DNA of 64,000 bases, taken from assembly GCF_050379415.1 (NCBI RefSeq), contig NZ_JBNRLS010000005.1, positions 1 through 64,000 on the forward strand, in the 5' to 3' direction. The notes below the pieces were generated by a model. The model saw only the letters and a program-made list of their open reading frames with translations, did not search any database and had not been told where the DNA came from. The position numbers were made by a program, and so were the translations under genes. Of this stretch, positions 16,370-25,790 are shown piece by piece (position 1 is the stretch's first letter; every line of letters begins with the position of its first letter). Source of the DNA: Marinobacter sp050379415. GTDB taxonomy: Bacteria > Pseudomonadota > Gammaproteobacteria > Pseudomonadales > Oleiphilaceae.

Positions 16370-17746
16370 ATGACCACGCATACTGCACTGATCGTTGATG
16401 ACGAACCGGATATCCGGGACCTGCTGGAAATCACCCTCACCCGGATGGGCATTGAAACCCTCACCGCGCCGGACCTGACCACCGCCAGGCAACTACTGGA
16501 AAAACACCACCCCCAACTGTGCCTGACCGACATGAATCTGCCGGACGGCAACGGCATTGAACTGGTGCACTGGATCCAGCAGCACGCCCCAGCCACGCCG
16601 GTGGCGGTGATTACCGCCTATGGCAATATGGATACCGCTATCGAATCCCTGAAAGCGGGCGCGTTCGATTTTGTCTCCAAGCCAGTGGAACTGCCGAGAC
16701 TGCGGGAGCTGGTCAGCAGCGCCCTGAAACTGTCCGACGCCAAACCGGACGACGAAGCGGAAACCGATGAGCCGGGCCTTCTGCTGGGCAACTCGCCGCA
16801 GATCCGTAAGCTCCGCAACCAGACCCGCAAGCTCGCCCGCAGCCAGGCACCGGTGTTCATAAGTGGCGAATCCGGCAGCGGGAAAGAGCTGGTGGCCCGA
16901 ATGATCCACCTTCAGGGCCCCCGGCGAGATGGGCCGTTCGTGGCCGTCAACTGCGGCGCTATCCCCTCCGAGCTGATGGAAAGCGAATTTTTCGGCCACA
17001 AGAAAGGCAGTTTCACCGGCGCCGTGGAAAACAAGGAAGGCCTGTTCCGCTCCGCCAACGGCGGCACCCTGTTCCTGGACGAAGTGGCCGACCTGCCCCT
17101 GGCCATGCAGGTGAAACTGCTGCGGGCCATTCAGGAAAAGGCCGTACGGCCGGTGGGCGATACCAAGGAGGTGCCGGTAGACATCCGGGTACTCAGCGCC
17201 ACCCACAAGAACTTGCCGGAGCTGGTACAGGAAGGCAACTTCCGTCAGGACCTGTTCTATCGAATCAACGTGATCGAACTGGCAGTACCACCACTGCGGG
17301 AGCGGCCCGATGACATTTCCCTGCTCGCCAGTCATATCCTCGGGCGCATTGCCCGGGAATACGAATGTGATCCGGCCACCCTTACCCCGGATGCGATCGA
17401 ACGGCTCAAGGCCTACGACTTCCCCGGCAACGTGCGGGAGCTGGAGAATATTCTGGAGCGGGCCTTTACCCTGTGCGATGAGGACCGGATCAGTGCCGTC
17501 GACCTGCACCTGGGCAACGGCGTGCAGCCTGCCGGGGCAGCTTCCGGTTCGGCGGACCCCGGCACCGATGCGCCTAGCGTGCCGGAGGGGGAAATTGACC
17601 TCGAAGGGTTCCTGGAGAACATTGAGCGGCAGGCCATTGAGAAGGCACTTGAGGCCACTCGCTGGAACAAGACGGCAGCGGCCAAAAGGCTGGGGATCAG
17701 TTTTCGGGCACTGCGCTATCGTCTGAAGAAGTTGGGGATGGAATGA
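16370..17746 (+). CDS. pilR: PilR, sigma-54-dependent response regulator
   Basis: This 458-residue activator contains a receiver domain with phospho-acceptor Asp54 (CLTDMNLPDG), an AAA+ domain with Walker A GESGSGKE near residue 166, the sigma-54 contact loop GSFTGA in place of the more usual GAFTGA, Walker B FLDEVADL, and a C-terminal Fis-type helix-turn-helix (NKTAAAKRLGISFRALRYRL). The start at 16370 aligns with TALIVDDEPDIR; a longer frame overlapping pilS is rejected. The expected target is the pilA promoter, which is outside the window. Confidence 0.95.
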   Translation: MTTHTALIVDDEPDIRDLLEITLTRMGIETLTAPDLTTARQLLEKHHPQLCLTDMNLPDGNGIELVHWIQQHAPATPVAVITAYGNMDTAIESLKAGAFDFVSKPVELPRLRELVSSALKLSDAKPDDEAETDEPGLLLGNSPQIRKLRNQTRKLARSQAPVFISGESGSGKELVARMIHLQGPRRDGPFVAVNCGAIPSELMESEFFGHKKGSFTGAVENKEGLFRSANGGTLFLDEVADLPLAMQVKLLRAIQEKAVRPVGDTKEVPVDIRVLSATHKNLPELVQEGNFRQDLFYRINVIELAVPPLRERPDDISLLASHILGRIAREYECDPATLTPDAIERLKAYDFPGNVRELENILERAFTLCDEDRISAVDLHLGNGVQPAGAASGSADPGTDAPSVPEGEIDLEGFLENIERQAIEKALEATRWNKTAAAKRLGISFRALRYRLKKLGME

Positions 17747-17749
17747 GCG

Positions 17750-17774
17750 GCCGGTAAGGACCGCCCCTACCGGC
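17750..17774. terminator. Hairpin between convergent pilR and pilY1
   Basis: Seven-base perfect arms, gccggta (17750-17756) and taccggc (17768-17774), flank an 11-base loop and overlap the pilY1 stop codon. The intergenic gap is only 20 bases. There is no T-run, so terminator function is uncertain. Confidence 0.35.
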
Positions 17775-20700
17775 TGATCAGCTCCCGCCAGCCCAACCTT
17801 CCACGCAGTGTCTGATCACCGAAATCGACAACATTCTCGTTGGTGAAGTCGTCCAGCTGGCCGGTTCCACCCGCGGTGTTGTCGAACATCACGTTGCCCA
17901 GTATCCGGGACATGGACAGTATCCCCCCGGTGTAATAGAAGCCGGACGCCAGCTGGTCCTGATTATTCACGACACCGTCGCCATTGGTGTCGAATACCTG
18001 CCGATCCGGATCGGTGCCGTCCAGGTCCACCAGCATGCGGAAGCTCGCGCCATTCGAGGCGCAATCGTTGGTGGGCGGTATGGTGGTGTTGAACAGAATG
18101 GTTGAGCCGCGGACCTGGGGCGTCATCACGACGCGTTCACCGGAGCGAATGTCGAAGTCGATATACCAGCCAAGGTGCTCGTTTTTCTTGTCATTCCAGA
18201 CAATTACGTCATCACTGAGATTGCGAACAATGCCGTCTTCAGTCGAAGTTTCGGTTATTTCCCGCTCCAACAACGCTCCCTTCCAGTTCACTTGCGCAAC
18301 ACCGGAATCCCAGATGGCGTAAAACGATTGGGTAGCCTGCTCGCTGGTGATGTCACTCTGGGTCAGGTAACGGCCCGTTCCGAACAGAACCAACAGATTC
18401 GGATAGTTTTGCATGGAAGTGCCAACGTCCGCATTCCTGACAACCATCGGCGCCGAGGTGACTGGCTGACCTGCCGGCGTGGCAAACAAGGGTTCCGGCC
18501 CGCCGTTCCCGCCGTAGGCGCTGTTCCACTCGTCATTGCTTGCGTCATAGGCAAGTGCCCAGATCCGGCCGTCCCGATCGCTGCCATAAATACGATCGAC
18601 CAGATTATCCGCATCCAGATCAATCAGGCGCACATCGGCGTTCATGCCGCCGGACGGACCGGGATCCATTTCCAGGAACCAGTAATCCGAGTTCTCTGTC
18701 CAGGTACCATCGAGCCCGCCTTCAAGGCGCAGGATAAACAGACCGGTCCTGCCGCTCGGAGCATCCAGGCCATTGCCGAAAACAGCGACCCACTCGTCGC
18801 CGGTCCCCATGTCGGTGAGCATGATATTGACCGGTTCGGTGATATAACCCAGGTCCTCATCCACGAACTCCCACAGGGCGAGTTCTTCCGCAGTGGACTC
18901 TGAAACGCCGTCGGGGTCGGTGATATCCAGAGCAAACAGCCCCCGACCGCCGGCCCGCAAACCACCAATCAGAAGCGTCCGCCAGGAATCCCCGGTTCCA
19001 TCGCCGACATCGATATGGGCGTCCGCCACGGTGGGTGTCAGGTCAACATAGTATCGGTGCAGATATCCCGGTTCCGTCAGATAGTGCAACCCCTCGCCGG
19101 GAGAGCTACTGAAAACAAGGTTCGGAACGTAGGCGAACAACTCCTTGCCGCCGGTGGATTCGCGCGTACCCTCAAAGGCATGCAACATGCCATCGTTGGC
19201 GCCGACATACACCACCGGTGTGCGGTTGCTGACGGCACTGGAGTTGCGAAAGTCCGAGTAGCGGTCCCCTTCCAGACCGTAGGGAGCCCGATCTGGCCAG
19301 CCCATGGACGGGCGATCGACGAAAACCGGAGCACTGTGGACGATATCTCCAAGGCGGCTGTCACGGGGCCGAAAGTCTCCAGAGGGCACCTCCCGGCTCC
19401 GATCGCCCCGCAGATACGCCAACCGCTGCTTGGCCATTGTCTCTGCTGCGCTAGTCTCCATCGCTTCCGTTCCAGCCAACAGATCCGCACGTTGATCGGA
19501 GGTCAGGTTAGCCCAGGTGAAACCCTCACCCCGCGAATTTACCGGGTCATAGGTGATGATTTGGCGAGGGCTCAGATCCAGGCTTCGATTATCCAGTTCG
19601 GCACCGGCCTCCCAGACCACATCACCAATGTAGGAGCCGCTCTCCTGCACCAATCGTCCGTTGCTGCTGTTCAGGCTCCGGGCCGCAAGCTGACCACTCC
19701 AGCGGCGGCTGTTGAAAATCGCACTGAAAATCAGCGAGTCTGACTCAACCGTTGCACTGCTAAAAGTCACCGCTGCGGCCGCGCCGGACTGATCGTCGAT
19801 ATCTTCCAGGGCCTTGTTCAAACCATCGGTGATTTCACCCGGGATCCGGGCGTTGTAGATTTCGCCCTTGCCTTCCACCGTGGCCCGGTACGCGTCGTCC
19901 AACTGATAACTGAAAATATTCGGATCGGTGCTGTCGTTGGCATCGGGCCATGTGGGCGGCGACTGATAGGCATCCGCAACCGAGTCATAGAGCGTACCAT
20001 CGACCTCACGACCATAAATTGATCCCTTGGCCCCGAGCAGGACGCCAAAGGTATTCATGTGGAGGTTCGAGTTGCAGTCGAGGGATGAATCTTCGCCGCC
20101 ATCAATACAGGCACCGGGAACGTTCACCCGGCCCGCAGTCATGTCCGGCCTGAGGTTGCCGGTGTAATAGGTAGATGCGATCTCCCCAAGCGTTTCCTGT
20201 CCGGCGCCGTAATCCGAAGCGAAACCGTCGGTATACATCAGCGCGTAGTTGCGCTGGCATTCGTACTGGATCGGGGCGCCGGTATTCTGGCGCTGGTACT
20301 GGGTGCCCACATAATCCAGCGCACCTCTCAGGGGCGACTCGTTGGTTGCAGGAACGTCGTCATAGGCGTGGAAGACTTTCTCCAGCAGAGTTTCAAAATC
20401 ACCGCCGGCACTACGATCATCGGTATCCAGCATGGCAACGGGGGTTGCCTGGTCATTTACGACGGTCAGATCGGCACGAACACCACTGATAGACTGCAGC
20501 GACTCAGCCAGGGCGAAGCGTGCAGACTGGTGCCTGCGGCGATGGTACTGGAACCAGTTGGAGAAGTTCTGCATCTCTTCGGCGAAACTTCTCTCGTAGT
20601 CGGTTCCCGGGTTATAGGTTTTCTCCTCGTTGACGGTTACTTTTCTGAGGCAGCGGCCGTCAGGAGCAAGGGCCCCGTCGAACGCGTTTCCATTTGCGTC

Positions 20701-21810
20701 CTTGAACACGAGGTAGTTCTCGACCGACCATTGCTGTACAAGCGCTGCAAAGTCATTGGGGTCCGGTGCAGCGCAGTTGCCATCAACAAACAGGGTCAGC
20801 GCGTCCCCTCGCAAGCCGAACGTGCCCTGCTCGACAGGGACGTAGTACGTTGCCGGTGTATAGGCCACGCACTGATAGAACACATCCTGGTTCAGATCAC
20901 CCAACAGGTCCTGCAGATTACTCGAGATCTGTTCCGCAACGCAGCCGATGCCCTCGCCGGTCAGGTCTATGAGACTCTCGTCGCCGCTGATCGTCTCATC
21001 AAGGACCGTGCTTACATTGTTCAATCCCTCATTGGCGATTTTCAGCTGCTCTCCCAGAGAACCGGAGAAGGCAAATGGCAGTAATTTTGTCTCTGCCAGG
21101 GGATAGGTCTCATCGCAGTAATCAGGCTGCTCCCAAGGCCATAGCCAATCGCTTATCGTACACAGGCTGTTTTCAATAAAGCTTGTGAAACCATCGAGTA
21201 GTTGCTCACCCGCGGTCGTGGATGCCTCGTCATAGGTCAGGCCGTAGTTAGGATCAAGCAAAGGGTTGCCAATATCCGCATCGGCGTAGCTACTCCCTGA
21301 CCAGGGTTCATAATCCACTGAAGGATCATAGTATTGCGGGTTGTAGGCGCTGGATCTCATGAATCCGTAGGCGCTAATCGGAGGAACAACCAGGTAATCC
21401 GCATTCAACCGCTGACCATTGTACTCTCGGGTCCCACCTGACTCCGGAGCCAAAAAGGTTTCGAACAGGTAGCCATAATTGGCATTCCCGATAAGGTTGC
21501 TGGTTACGGTTGTCTTCAGGCTCTCAAGGTCTTCATTCCCGAAGGTCGGTACGGTCTCCCTGACGAGGTTGCCAATCCAGGTGGTCAGCGTTTCATCATC
21601 CGCTCTCCCATAAGCGGCACCACCAAACAACACCTCCAAGTCCATGTACCGTGAATCGTCCATCACGAACACGACGTTGTGTTTTACGCCCTGGCTGATG
21701 AACAAGGGGGTCTGGGACGGATTCAGGTCAGCACTGTAACCGGCGGCCGGCAATACCAGACCAAATGCGACCAGCAGATTGCGGATGGTCCTTGCGTATC
21801 GCGTGCTCAT
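17767..21810 (-). CDS. pilY1: PilY1-type type IV pilus tip protein, set A
   Basis: This 1347-residue secreted protein has a signal peptide (cleavage likely after GYSA, residue 27), a VWA-like N-terminal domain, a long Cys-containing middle region and a C-terminal PilY1 beta-propeller. A calcium loop DLDADNLVD lies near residue 1063 and a second EF-hand-like loop, DTNGDGVVNNQD, near 1273. PilY1 proteins cap the pilus with the minor pilins and affect adhesion and retraction. The expected metal-site DxSxS is DDSRY at 51-55, so the last Ser is replaced by Tyr. The gene overlaps pilX by 4 bases and is last in set A. Confidence 0.9.
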   Translation of the reverse strand: MSTRYARTIRNLLVAFGLVLPAAGYSADLNPSQTPLFISQGVKHNVVFVMDDSRYMDLEVLFGGAAYGRADDETLTTWIGNLVRETVPTFGNEDLESLKTTVTSNLIGNANYGYLFETFLAPESGGTREYNGQRLNADYLVVPPISAYGFMRSSAYNPQYYDPSVDYEPWSGSSYADADIGNPLLDPNYGLTYDEASTTAGEQLLDGFTSFIENSLCTISDWLWPWEQPDYCDETYPLAETKLLPFAFSGSLGEQLKIANEGLNNVSTVLDETISGDESLIDLTGEGIGCVAEQISSNLQDLLGDLNQDVFYQCVAYTPATYYVPVEQGTFGLRGDALTLFVDGNCAAPDPNDFAALVQQWSVENYLVFKDANGNAFDGALAPDGRCLRKVTVNEEKTYNPGTDYERSFAEEMQNFSNWFQYHRRRHQSARFALAESLQSISGVRADLTVVNDQATPVAMLDTDDRSAGGDFETLLEKVFHAYDDVPATNESPLRGALDYVGTQYQRQNTGAPIQYECQRNYALMYTDGFASDYGAGQETLGEIASTYYTGNLRPDMTAGRVNVPGACIDGGEDSSLDCNSNLHMNTFGVLLGAKGSIYGREVDGTLYDSVADAYQSPPTWPDANDSTDPNIFSYQLDDAYRATVEGKGEIYNARIPGEITDGLNKALEDIDDQSGAAAAVTFSSATVESDSLIFSAIFNSRRWSGQLAARSLNSSNGRLVQESGSYIGDVVWEAGAELDNRSLDLSPRQIITYDPVNSRGEGFTWANLTSDQRADLLAGTEAMETSAAETMAKQRLAYLRGDRSREVPSGDFRPRDSRLGDIVHSAPVFVDRPSMGWPDRAPYGLEGDRYSDFRNSSAVSNRTPVVYVGANDGMLHAFEGTRESTGGKELFAYVPNLVFSSSPGEGLHYLTEPGYLHRYYVDLTPTVADAHIDVGDGTGDSWRTLLIGGLRAGGRGLFALDITDPDGVSESTAEELALWEFVDEDLGYITEPVNIMLTDMGTGDEWVAVFGNGLDAPSGRTGLFILRLEGGLDGTWTENSDYWFLEMDPGPSGGMNADVRLIDLDADNLVDRIYGSDRDGRIWALAYDASNDEWNSAYGGNGGPEPLFATPAGQPVTSAPMVVRNADVGTSMQNYPNLLVLFGTGRYLTQSDITSEQATQSFYAIWDSGVAQVNWKGALLEREITETSTEDGIVRNLSDDVIVWNDKKNEHLGWYIDFDIRSGERVVMTPQVRGSTILFNTTIPPTNDCASNGASFRMLVDLDGTDPDRQVFDTNGDGVVNNQDQLASGFYYTGGILSMSRILGNVMFDNTAGGTGQLDDFTNENVVDFGDQTLRGRLGWRELISR

Positions 21811-22361
21811 AGCTCACCTGCGTAATAGACTTCAACTATCCGGCGGGCGTTACCGCTGAATCCCCGGGACATGGCGACGATCCGGAATCCGAGGGGGCGC
21901 GCGGCTCCCGTCACCATATCCTGCCTGCCAGCCATCACGACATCCGTCACCTGGCTCACGCCTGCCACATCACCCACAAGCTCAATAAAATACCGGGGAA
22001 CCGGCATACTCCGGCCCTCAAACGATTCAAGCCAGTCGTTGTAGGTGGCCGTGGCGGCAAAACTGTTGTTCTCTCCCCAGGCATCCGGATCATCAAAATC
22101 CGGCGCCGCGCCTGGTTCATACAGTGGGCCGTTGGTATCAAAATCGGATAACACCACCAGACCGTCATCAATCCGTCGTTCGGCTTCGCGGATAACCTCC
22201 TCGGTAAGCTCAAGACTCACATCGCCTTCCCGCTGGGCGTTTACCATAAGCTCCTGCATGGTGACCCGATCCAGATTGCTGGAAGCCAGGAGGGTCAGCA
22301 CCAGCAGGATCAGAAGGGTCATAACCAGGGCGACGCCCCGTTCCTTCGAATGATGGCCCAT
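21807..22361 (-). CDS. pilX: PilX-type minor pilin, set A
   Basis: This 184-residue protein has a short leader (MGHHSKERG) and a hydrophobic helix VALVMTLLILLVLTLLA typical of the PilX N-terminal family. Position 5 of the mature protein is Met, not Glu, as in GspK-like tip pilins. The start at 22361 overlaps the pilW stop as TGATG, pointing to translational coupling. PilX forms part of the initiation and tip complex with PilV, PilW and PilY1. The C-terminal domain is divergent from set B PilX (29163-29648). Confidence 0.88.
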   Translation of the reverse strand: MGHHSKERGVALVMTLLILLVLTLLASSNLDRVTMQELMVNAQREGDVSLELTEEVIREAERRIDDGLVVLSDFDTNGPLYEPGAAPDFDDPDAWGENNSFAATATYNDWLESFEGRSMPVPRYFIELVGDVAGVSQVTDVVMAGRQDMVTGAARPLGFRIVAMSRGFSGNARRIVEVYYAGEL

Positions 22362-23443
22362 CAATTACCCCCGAAAATCCGGTTGCGAATACTGGCGGTG
22401 AAGGAGTACTCGCGATACAGGGCACTGTCCACCGGAGTCTGGAGACCCGTCGAAGCGCTGGTGCAAGCCAGCCAGCCCGGGAAACAGACGTCGACCGGAT
22501 CATCGCTCACGCTGTCGTCCCTGGAGCGGACCAAAAGACTGACTCGAACAGCGAGCGTTTGTGCCAGCACATCCTCCGCATCGGCATCGCTGGGAGCGGG
22601 CGGATCACGCCATTCGTCGACAGCCAGATCGTTGTTGGTGTCCACACCGATGAGCGTTCTCATATCGCGGATCTCGGCGACCAGTTCTACGGGATTGGCG
22701 TAGCCGGCAGCGTTGCCGGTGTTATTCGCCACCAATCCTCTCTCAACCACCAGTGAACGACGCCCCTGATCGTCTGCCTGAACCGAATAACGCGTCACAG
22801 AGGGGCGGTAAATCTTTGCATTTTCCGTGTATTTTTTCGGCATGGTTTTGATGGCATTACCAGGAGAAACTTTGTTTCCCTCGTTATGGTTAATCAGGTC
22901 ATTCCCTTTGGCATTGACCGTCGTAGCCTGAAAGATATTTGCGTTTTCGCAATCGGTAACCAGCAGGATATCGCCTTCCGTAAAGGAGGAGGCATCGGTC
23001 ACATGAAGCGATGCAGCGTCCGGTGCCGGAACCTTGTCTACACCAACCTCAGGCGCACCCGAAATACCTCGCAGCAGAATCACATGGGAGCCATCCACAA
23101 TGGCATTGTTGGTCTCCGTGTCAGGGTAGATTTCCAGCCCGCGGCTGAAATCCAGCAGGTCACCTGCCGAGGCTGAGTTGAGGTTGTTCTGGACTGACGT
23201 GGCTGCCGAAATACATCCCCAGTAATCTGCATTGCGAATCTCCCGCCCAAGAATCATCGCTCCCTCACGACCGGACTCCTGAACATTGGCAACTGCACCA
23301 CTCAGGGTGAATGACTGCTTATTGGTAACGAAGATCTGGACGATGCCGGCCATGAGGATGAGCCCAAGGGTCATGGAGATCATCAGCTCAACGAGCGACA
23401 AGCCTCGCTGGGTAACGGGCATGGGTAATAGTACGTCAGACAT
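22361..23443 (-). CDS. pilW: PilW-type minor pilin, set A
   Basis: This 360-residue type IV minor pilin has a prepilin leader MSDVLLPMPVTQRG cleaved before LSLVELMIS, with Glu5 present. The large C-terminal domain with several cysteines is usual for PilW. The start at 23443 overlaps the end of pilV by 8 bases; a longer upstream frame is less likely because it would lengthen the leader. PilW links PilX and PilY1 to the PilV/FimU part of the tip complex in Pseudomonas. Confidence 0.9.
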   Translation of the reverse strand: MSDVLLPMPVTQRGLSLVELMISMTLGLILMAGIVQIFVTNKQSFTLSGAVANVQESGREGAMILGREIRNADYWGCISAATSVQNNLNSASAGDLLDFSRGLEIYPDTETNNAIVDGSHVILLRGISGAPEVGVDKVPAPDAASLHVTDASSFTEGDILLVTDCENANIFQATTVNAKGNDLINHNEGNKVSPGNAIKTMPKKYTENAKIYRPSVTRYSVQADDQGRRSLVVERGLVANNTGNAAGYANPVELVAEIRDMRTLIGVDTNNDLAVDEWRDPPAPSDADAEDVLAQTLAVRVSLLVRSRDDSVSDDPVDVCFPGWLACTSASTGLQTPVDSALYREYSFTASIRNRIFGGN

Positions 23444-23912
23444 TGGTAAGCCTCGCTCGCAGAACGAATTCGTGCTCAGCCAACTCGCTCCCTGTCCCAC
23501 TGCCATTGGCGTCAGTTATCTCACGCCCCTCACGCTCCTGCCAATTCAGGGTTATGGTGACAACACCATTGGTCATCGCGATGGTGCCTTCGCCTTCAGG
23601 GAGTTCCCGTTCCAGCTTCTGGCACCAAAGACTGCGATCCAATGCTGCAATATCCGTAGAACTGGGAGAATCCGAAACAGCGCTACTGCATTCAGCTGCA
23701 GTCATGGGGTACTCATCCCACTGACCTGGATTGGCTCGCATCCGCTCTACCATATCCGTCGCCAACAGGTTTGCCCGGGTACGGATATCCGCATTGGTAT
23801 TCATCTTTAACGCGAAAATCTGCATGCCCCCCACGCCAAGCAGGCCGATCGCAAAGATCAATACCGCGACCAGGATCTCGATCATCCCGACACCACGTTG
23901 TTGTCTGATCAT
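23436..23912 (-). CDS. pilV: PilV-type minor pilin, set A
   Basis: This 158-residue protein has leader MIRQQRG followed by VGMIEILVAVLIFAIGLLG, with Glu5 and the Gly-rich helix end typical of PilV. A motif ANLLATDMVERMRANP shared by PilV proteins follows near residue 47. The start overlaps the fimT stop by 4 bases (ATGA) and the end overlaps pilW, so the set is one tightly coupled operon. Set B carries a clear homolog at 30765-31307. Confidence 0.92.
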   Translation of the reverse strand: MIRQQRGVGMIEILVAVLIFAIGLLGVGGMQIFALKMNTNADIRTRANLLATDMVERMRANPGQWDEYPMTAAECSSAVSDSPSSTDIAALDRSLWCQKLERELPEGEGTIAMTNGVVTITLNWQEREGREITDANGSGTGSELAEHEFVLRARLTNV

Positions 23913-24421
23913 CCGCCATCTCCGCAGGCAACGCTTTCGGTCCGGATCTGGCCGCCACCGTTGACCTCGAGGATCTTTCCTTCAGGAAGACTGTCACTGC
24001 AAAAGGTCAGGCTGTAGGCCTGCTCTTCAATTGCGAAACCACCGCCGTCAAAACCGAAGGGCGCAGTCGCAAGGGTGGTAGAGGTGCCGGCTATCGATAT
24101 GGAGTTTCCGGGCCCCTGAACCAGCCGAATGACTTCCGACTCCGCTCGAGCTCCGTCGTCGTTTTCATCACGCCAGATAACCGCACCGGACGACCAGGTA
24201 GATCCATCCAGGGGAGATACCCAGACCCGGTCTGAACGGCGCAATGCCTCACCTCGGGCCTGGCTGACGACCCCAAGCATCTTATTGGTCGTAGCCGTCA
24301 GTCGGTTTTGCTGGATCAGGGTCAGGAACGAGGGAATGGCCCAGGTGACCACGATGGCGAGGACTGCCAGGGTGATTATCAATTCAACAAGAGTGAAACC
24401 TTTCGCACCTCTAGCGACCAT
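23909..24421 (-). CDS. FimT/GspH-type minor pilin, set A
   Basis: This 170-residue GspH/FimT-family pseudopilin has leader MVARGAKG and mature start FTLVELIITLAVLAIVV with Glu5. The globular part with GVVSQARGEALRRSD and a C-terminal cysteine pair fits FimT/FimU. The start at 24421 has AAGGA 6 bases upstream; the TTG two codons earlier does not need to be invoked. It is the first gene of set A. FimU-like pilins link the tip complex to the PilA shaft; whether this is the FimU or FimT equivalent cannot be settled by eye. Confidence 0.87.
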   Translation of the reverse strand: MVARGAKGFTLVELIITLAVLAIVVTWAIPSFLTLIQQNRLTATTNKMLGVVSQARGEALRRSDRVWVSPLDGSTWSSGAVIWRDENDDGARAESEVIRLVQGPGNSISIAGTSTTLATAPFGFDGGGFAIEEQAYSLTFCSDSLPEGKILEVNGGGQIRTESVACGDGG

Positions 24422-24731
24422 GCCCAATCCTTTTGAGGCTTTTCTATTGCAGCAGTCAGACCTAATTCAAACTCGTAGTTATCGTAGTTTGCTAGGTTAC
24501 CTCGAAGGATTGAAGCCTCATTCAGGCCATTTTTTAAACATTTTGCATTGTAGTAACACTGGGGGTGCTCGAAAGCGGCAGGAAACAATAATCTCTTCAC
24601 AATTAGACTCAGAGAAGCAAATCGGCAGAGGACCAAGGATCTATCAGGCTATTTGAGTGTAGAATATCGGCCCCTCCCACAGGACGTGAGGGGGCTTTAT
24701 GGAAGAGAACACAACAAGGAGCGTTTACTTT
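24422..24731. promoter_or_regulatory. Divergent intergenic region between pilin set A and a lone pilin
   Basis: This 310-base gap is visibly richer in A and T than its surroundings, for example around 24530-24560. It must hold the promoter of set A (reverse) and of the forward pilin at 24732. TAGAAT near 24660 is a possible forward -10 element without a clear -35. A GC-rich imperfect hairpin followed by ttt lies at about 24669-24698 in the forward leader. No gene is supported. Confidence 0.35.
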
Positions 24732-25292
24732 ATGCAGGTCAATCAACGGCCAGCTGGTTTTACACTGCCCGAGCTGGTCATCACCATCGCCATTCTCGCC
24801 ATTGTTTCAAGCCTCGCTGTCCAAGGCTGGAATACTGTTGTAGAACGTAGCAGACATCGAACCATCATCGATACCTACCATAGCGTGTTCGCCTTTGCCC
24901 GCTGGGCTGCAGCCAGCAAGCATTCCCTGGTCACGCTTTGCCCTCTCTCCGAGAAGAACGAATGCGTGGATGACTGGCAACGGCCAATATCAGTATTCTT
25001 GGATGCAAATAACGATAAACAGCCTGACAACGGCGAAATTCTACGAGTACAGGAACCGGTCAGCCGCCCCTTCTCTATGTACTCAAGAACTGCCGGGAGG
25101 GGGTACTTTCAGTTCAATGATAAAGGCTTCGCTTACGGCTCCCTCGGAAGCCTTGTACTGTGCCCGGCAGAACCAGAAACCGGTACGATGACCTATATGG
25201 CGGTTAACATGGTGGGCCGATTTCGCGTTCGGTCTGATAATGACGGGGACGGAATTATCAAGCTACGCTGGGGAGCAGAAATAACCTGCTGA
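24732..25292 (+). CDS. fimT: FimT/GspH-type pilin, lone gene between the two pilin sets
   Basis: This 186-residue protein has prepilin leader MQVNQRPAG and mature start FTLPELVITIAILAIVSSL with Glu5, a FimT/GspH type. A Pro at position 4 is less usual. It has two cysteines in the middle part (LCPLSEKNECVDDW) and two near the C-terminus. I chose the ATG at 24732 because AAGGAG lies 11 bases upstream and the leader length is normal; an ATG 33 bases earlier is possible. In Pseudomonas the comparable gene is fimT, whose product has been linked to DNA uptake. It ends at a shared terminator facing pilE. Confidence 0.82.
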   Translation: MQVNQRPAGFTLPELVITIAILAIVSSLAVQGWNTVVERSRHRTIIDTYHSVFAFARWAAASKHSLVTLCPLSEKNECVDDWQRPISVFLDANNDKQPDNGEILRVQEPVSRPFSMYSRTAGRGYFQFNDKGFAYGSLGSLVLCPAEPETGTMTYMAVNMVGRFRVRSDNDGDGIIKLRWGAEITC

Positions 25293-25296
25293 CAAT

Positions 25297-25328
25297 ATGA
25301 AAAGCCGGTCATTTGACCGGCTTTTCAT
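25297..25328. terminator. Bidirectional terminator between lone pilin and pilE
   Basis: Perfect 15-base arms (25297-25311 and 25314-25328) surround tt. The stem core is aaaagccggtca with its complement, so T-rich tails appear in both directions. It separates two convergent genes. Confidence 0.88.
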
Positions 25329-25332
25329 TAGA

Positions 25333-25785
25333 TCATTTGCTCCAGGTGTTCTCACCAGTATCGAAAGATGTACTGGCATCGCTATCCCATCTTCGGGCAC
25401 CGGTGGAATCCAACTCCAGCATCCCGTCACCAGCCTGAGCGCCCTTGGGAGAAGCACGCAAAGTGAACGATGTGGCATCAGCAGCCTGGATAGTCAGGTC
25501 ATAATACTTGGTATTGCCATCGAGTGGCGCCTCATCCGGGTAGATGGCAGGAGCCCCGGTATCGGCACCGCCACTTGCGGCACCCTCATAGCTATTATTG
25601 GTCGCATAATGGCGCTCCATCGCCGCTGCCAATCCCATGAGAGCCCCCTGAGCATCGGAACGCCGGGTCTTTTCGACGTGGTCCGTGTAACTGGGGTAAG
25701 CAATCGCGGCAATAATGCCTATGATCGCCACCACAATCATCAGCTCGATAAGGGTAAAGCCTCTCTGCTCCTTACCTGGTTTCAT
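25333..25785 (-). CDS. pilE: PilE-type minor pilin
   Basis: This 150-residue pilin has leader MKPGKEQRG and mature start FTLIELMIVVAIIGIIAAIAYP with Glu5, the classic type IVa N-terminus. Its length and the motif YTDHVEKTRRSDAQG match PilE of the Pseudomonas minor pilin operon, where it connects the tip complex to the shaft. It is the last gene of set B, directly after pilY1. Set A has no counterpart, so both sets may share this PilE. Confidence 0.92.
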   Translation of the reverse strand: MKPGKEQRGFTLIELMIVVAIIGIIAAIAYPSYTDHVEKTRRSDAQGALMGLAAAMERHYATNNSYEGAASGGADTGAPAIYPDEAPLDGNTKYYDLTIQAADATSFTLRASPKGAQAGDGMLELDSTGARRWDSDASTSFDTGENTWSK

Positions 25786-25790
25786 TTACA

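Noticed and set aside
24653..24850. Alternative small frames at the start of the lone pilin gene
   Set aside because: They are in other frames of a clear prepilin gene and lack a domain or ribosome site.
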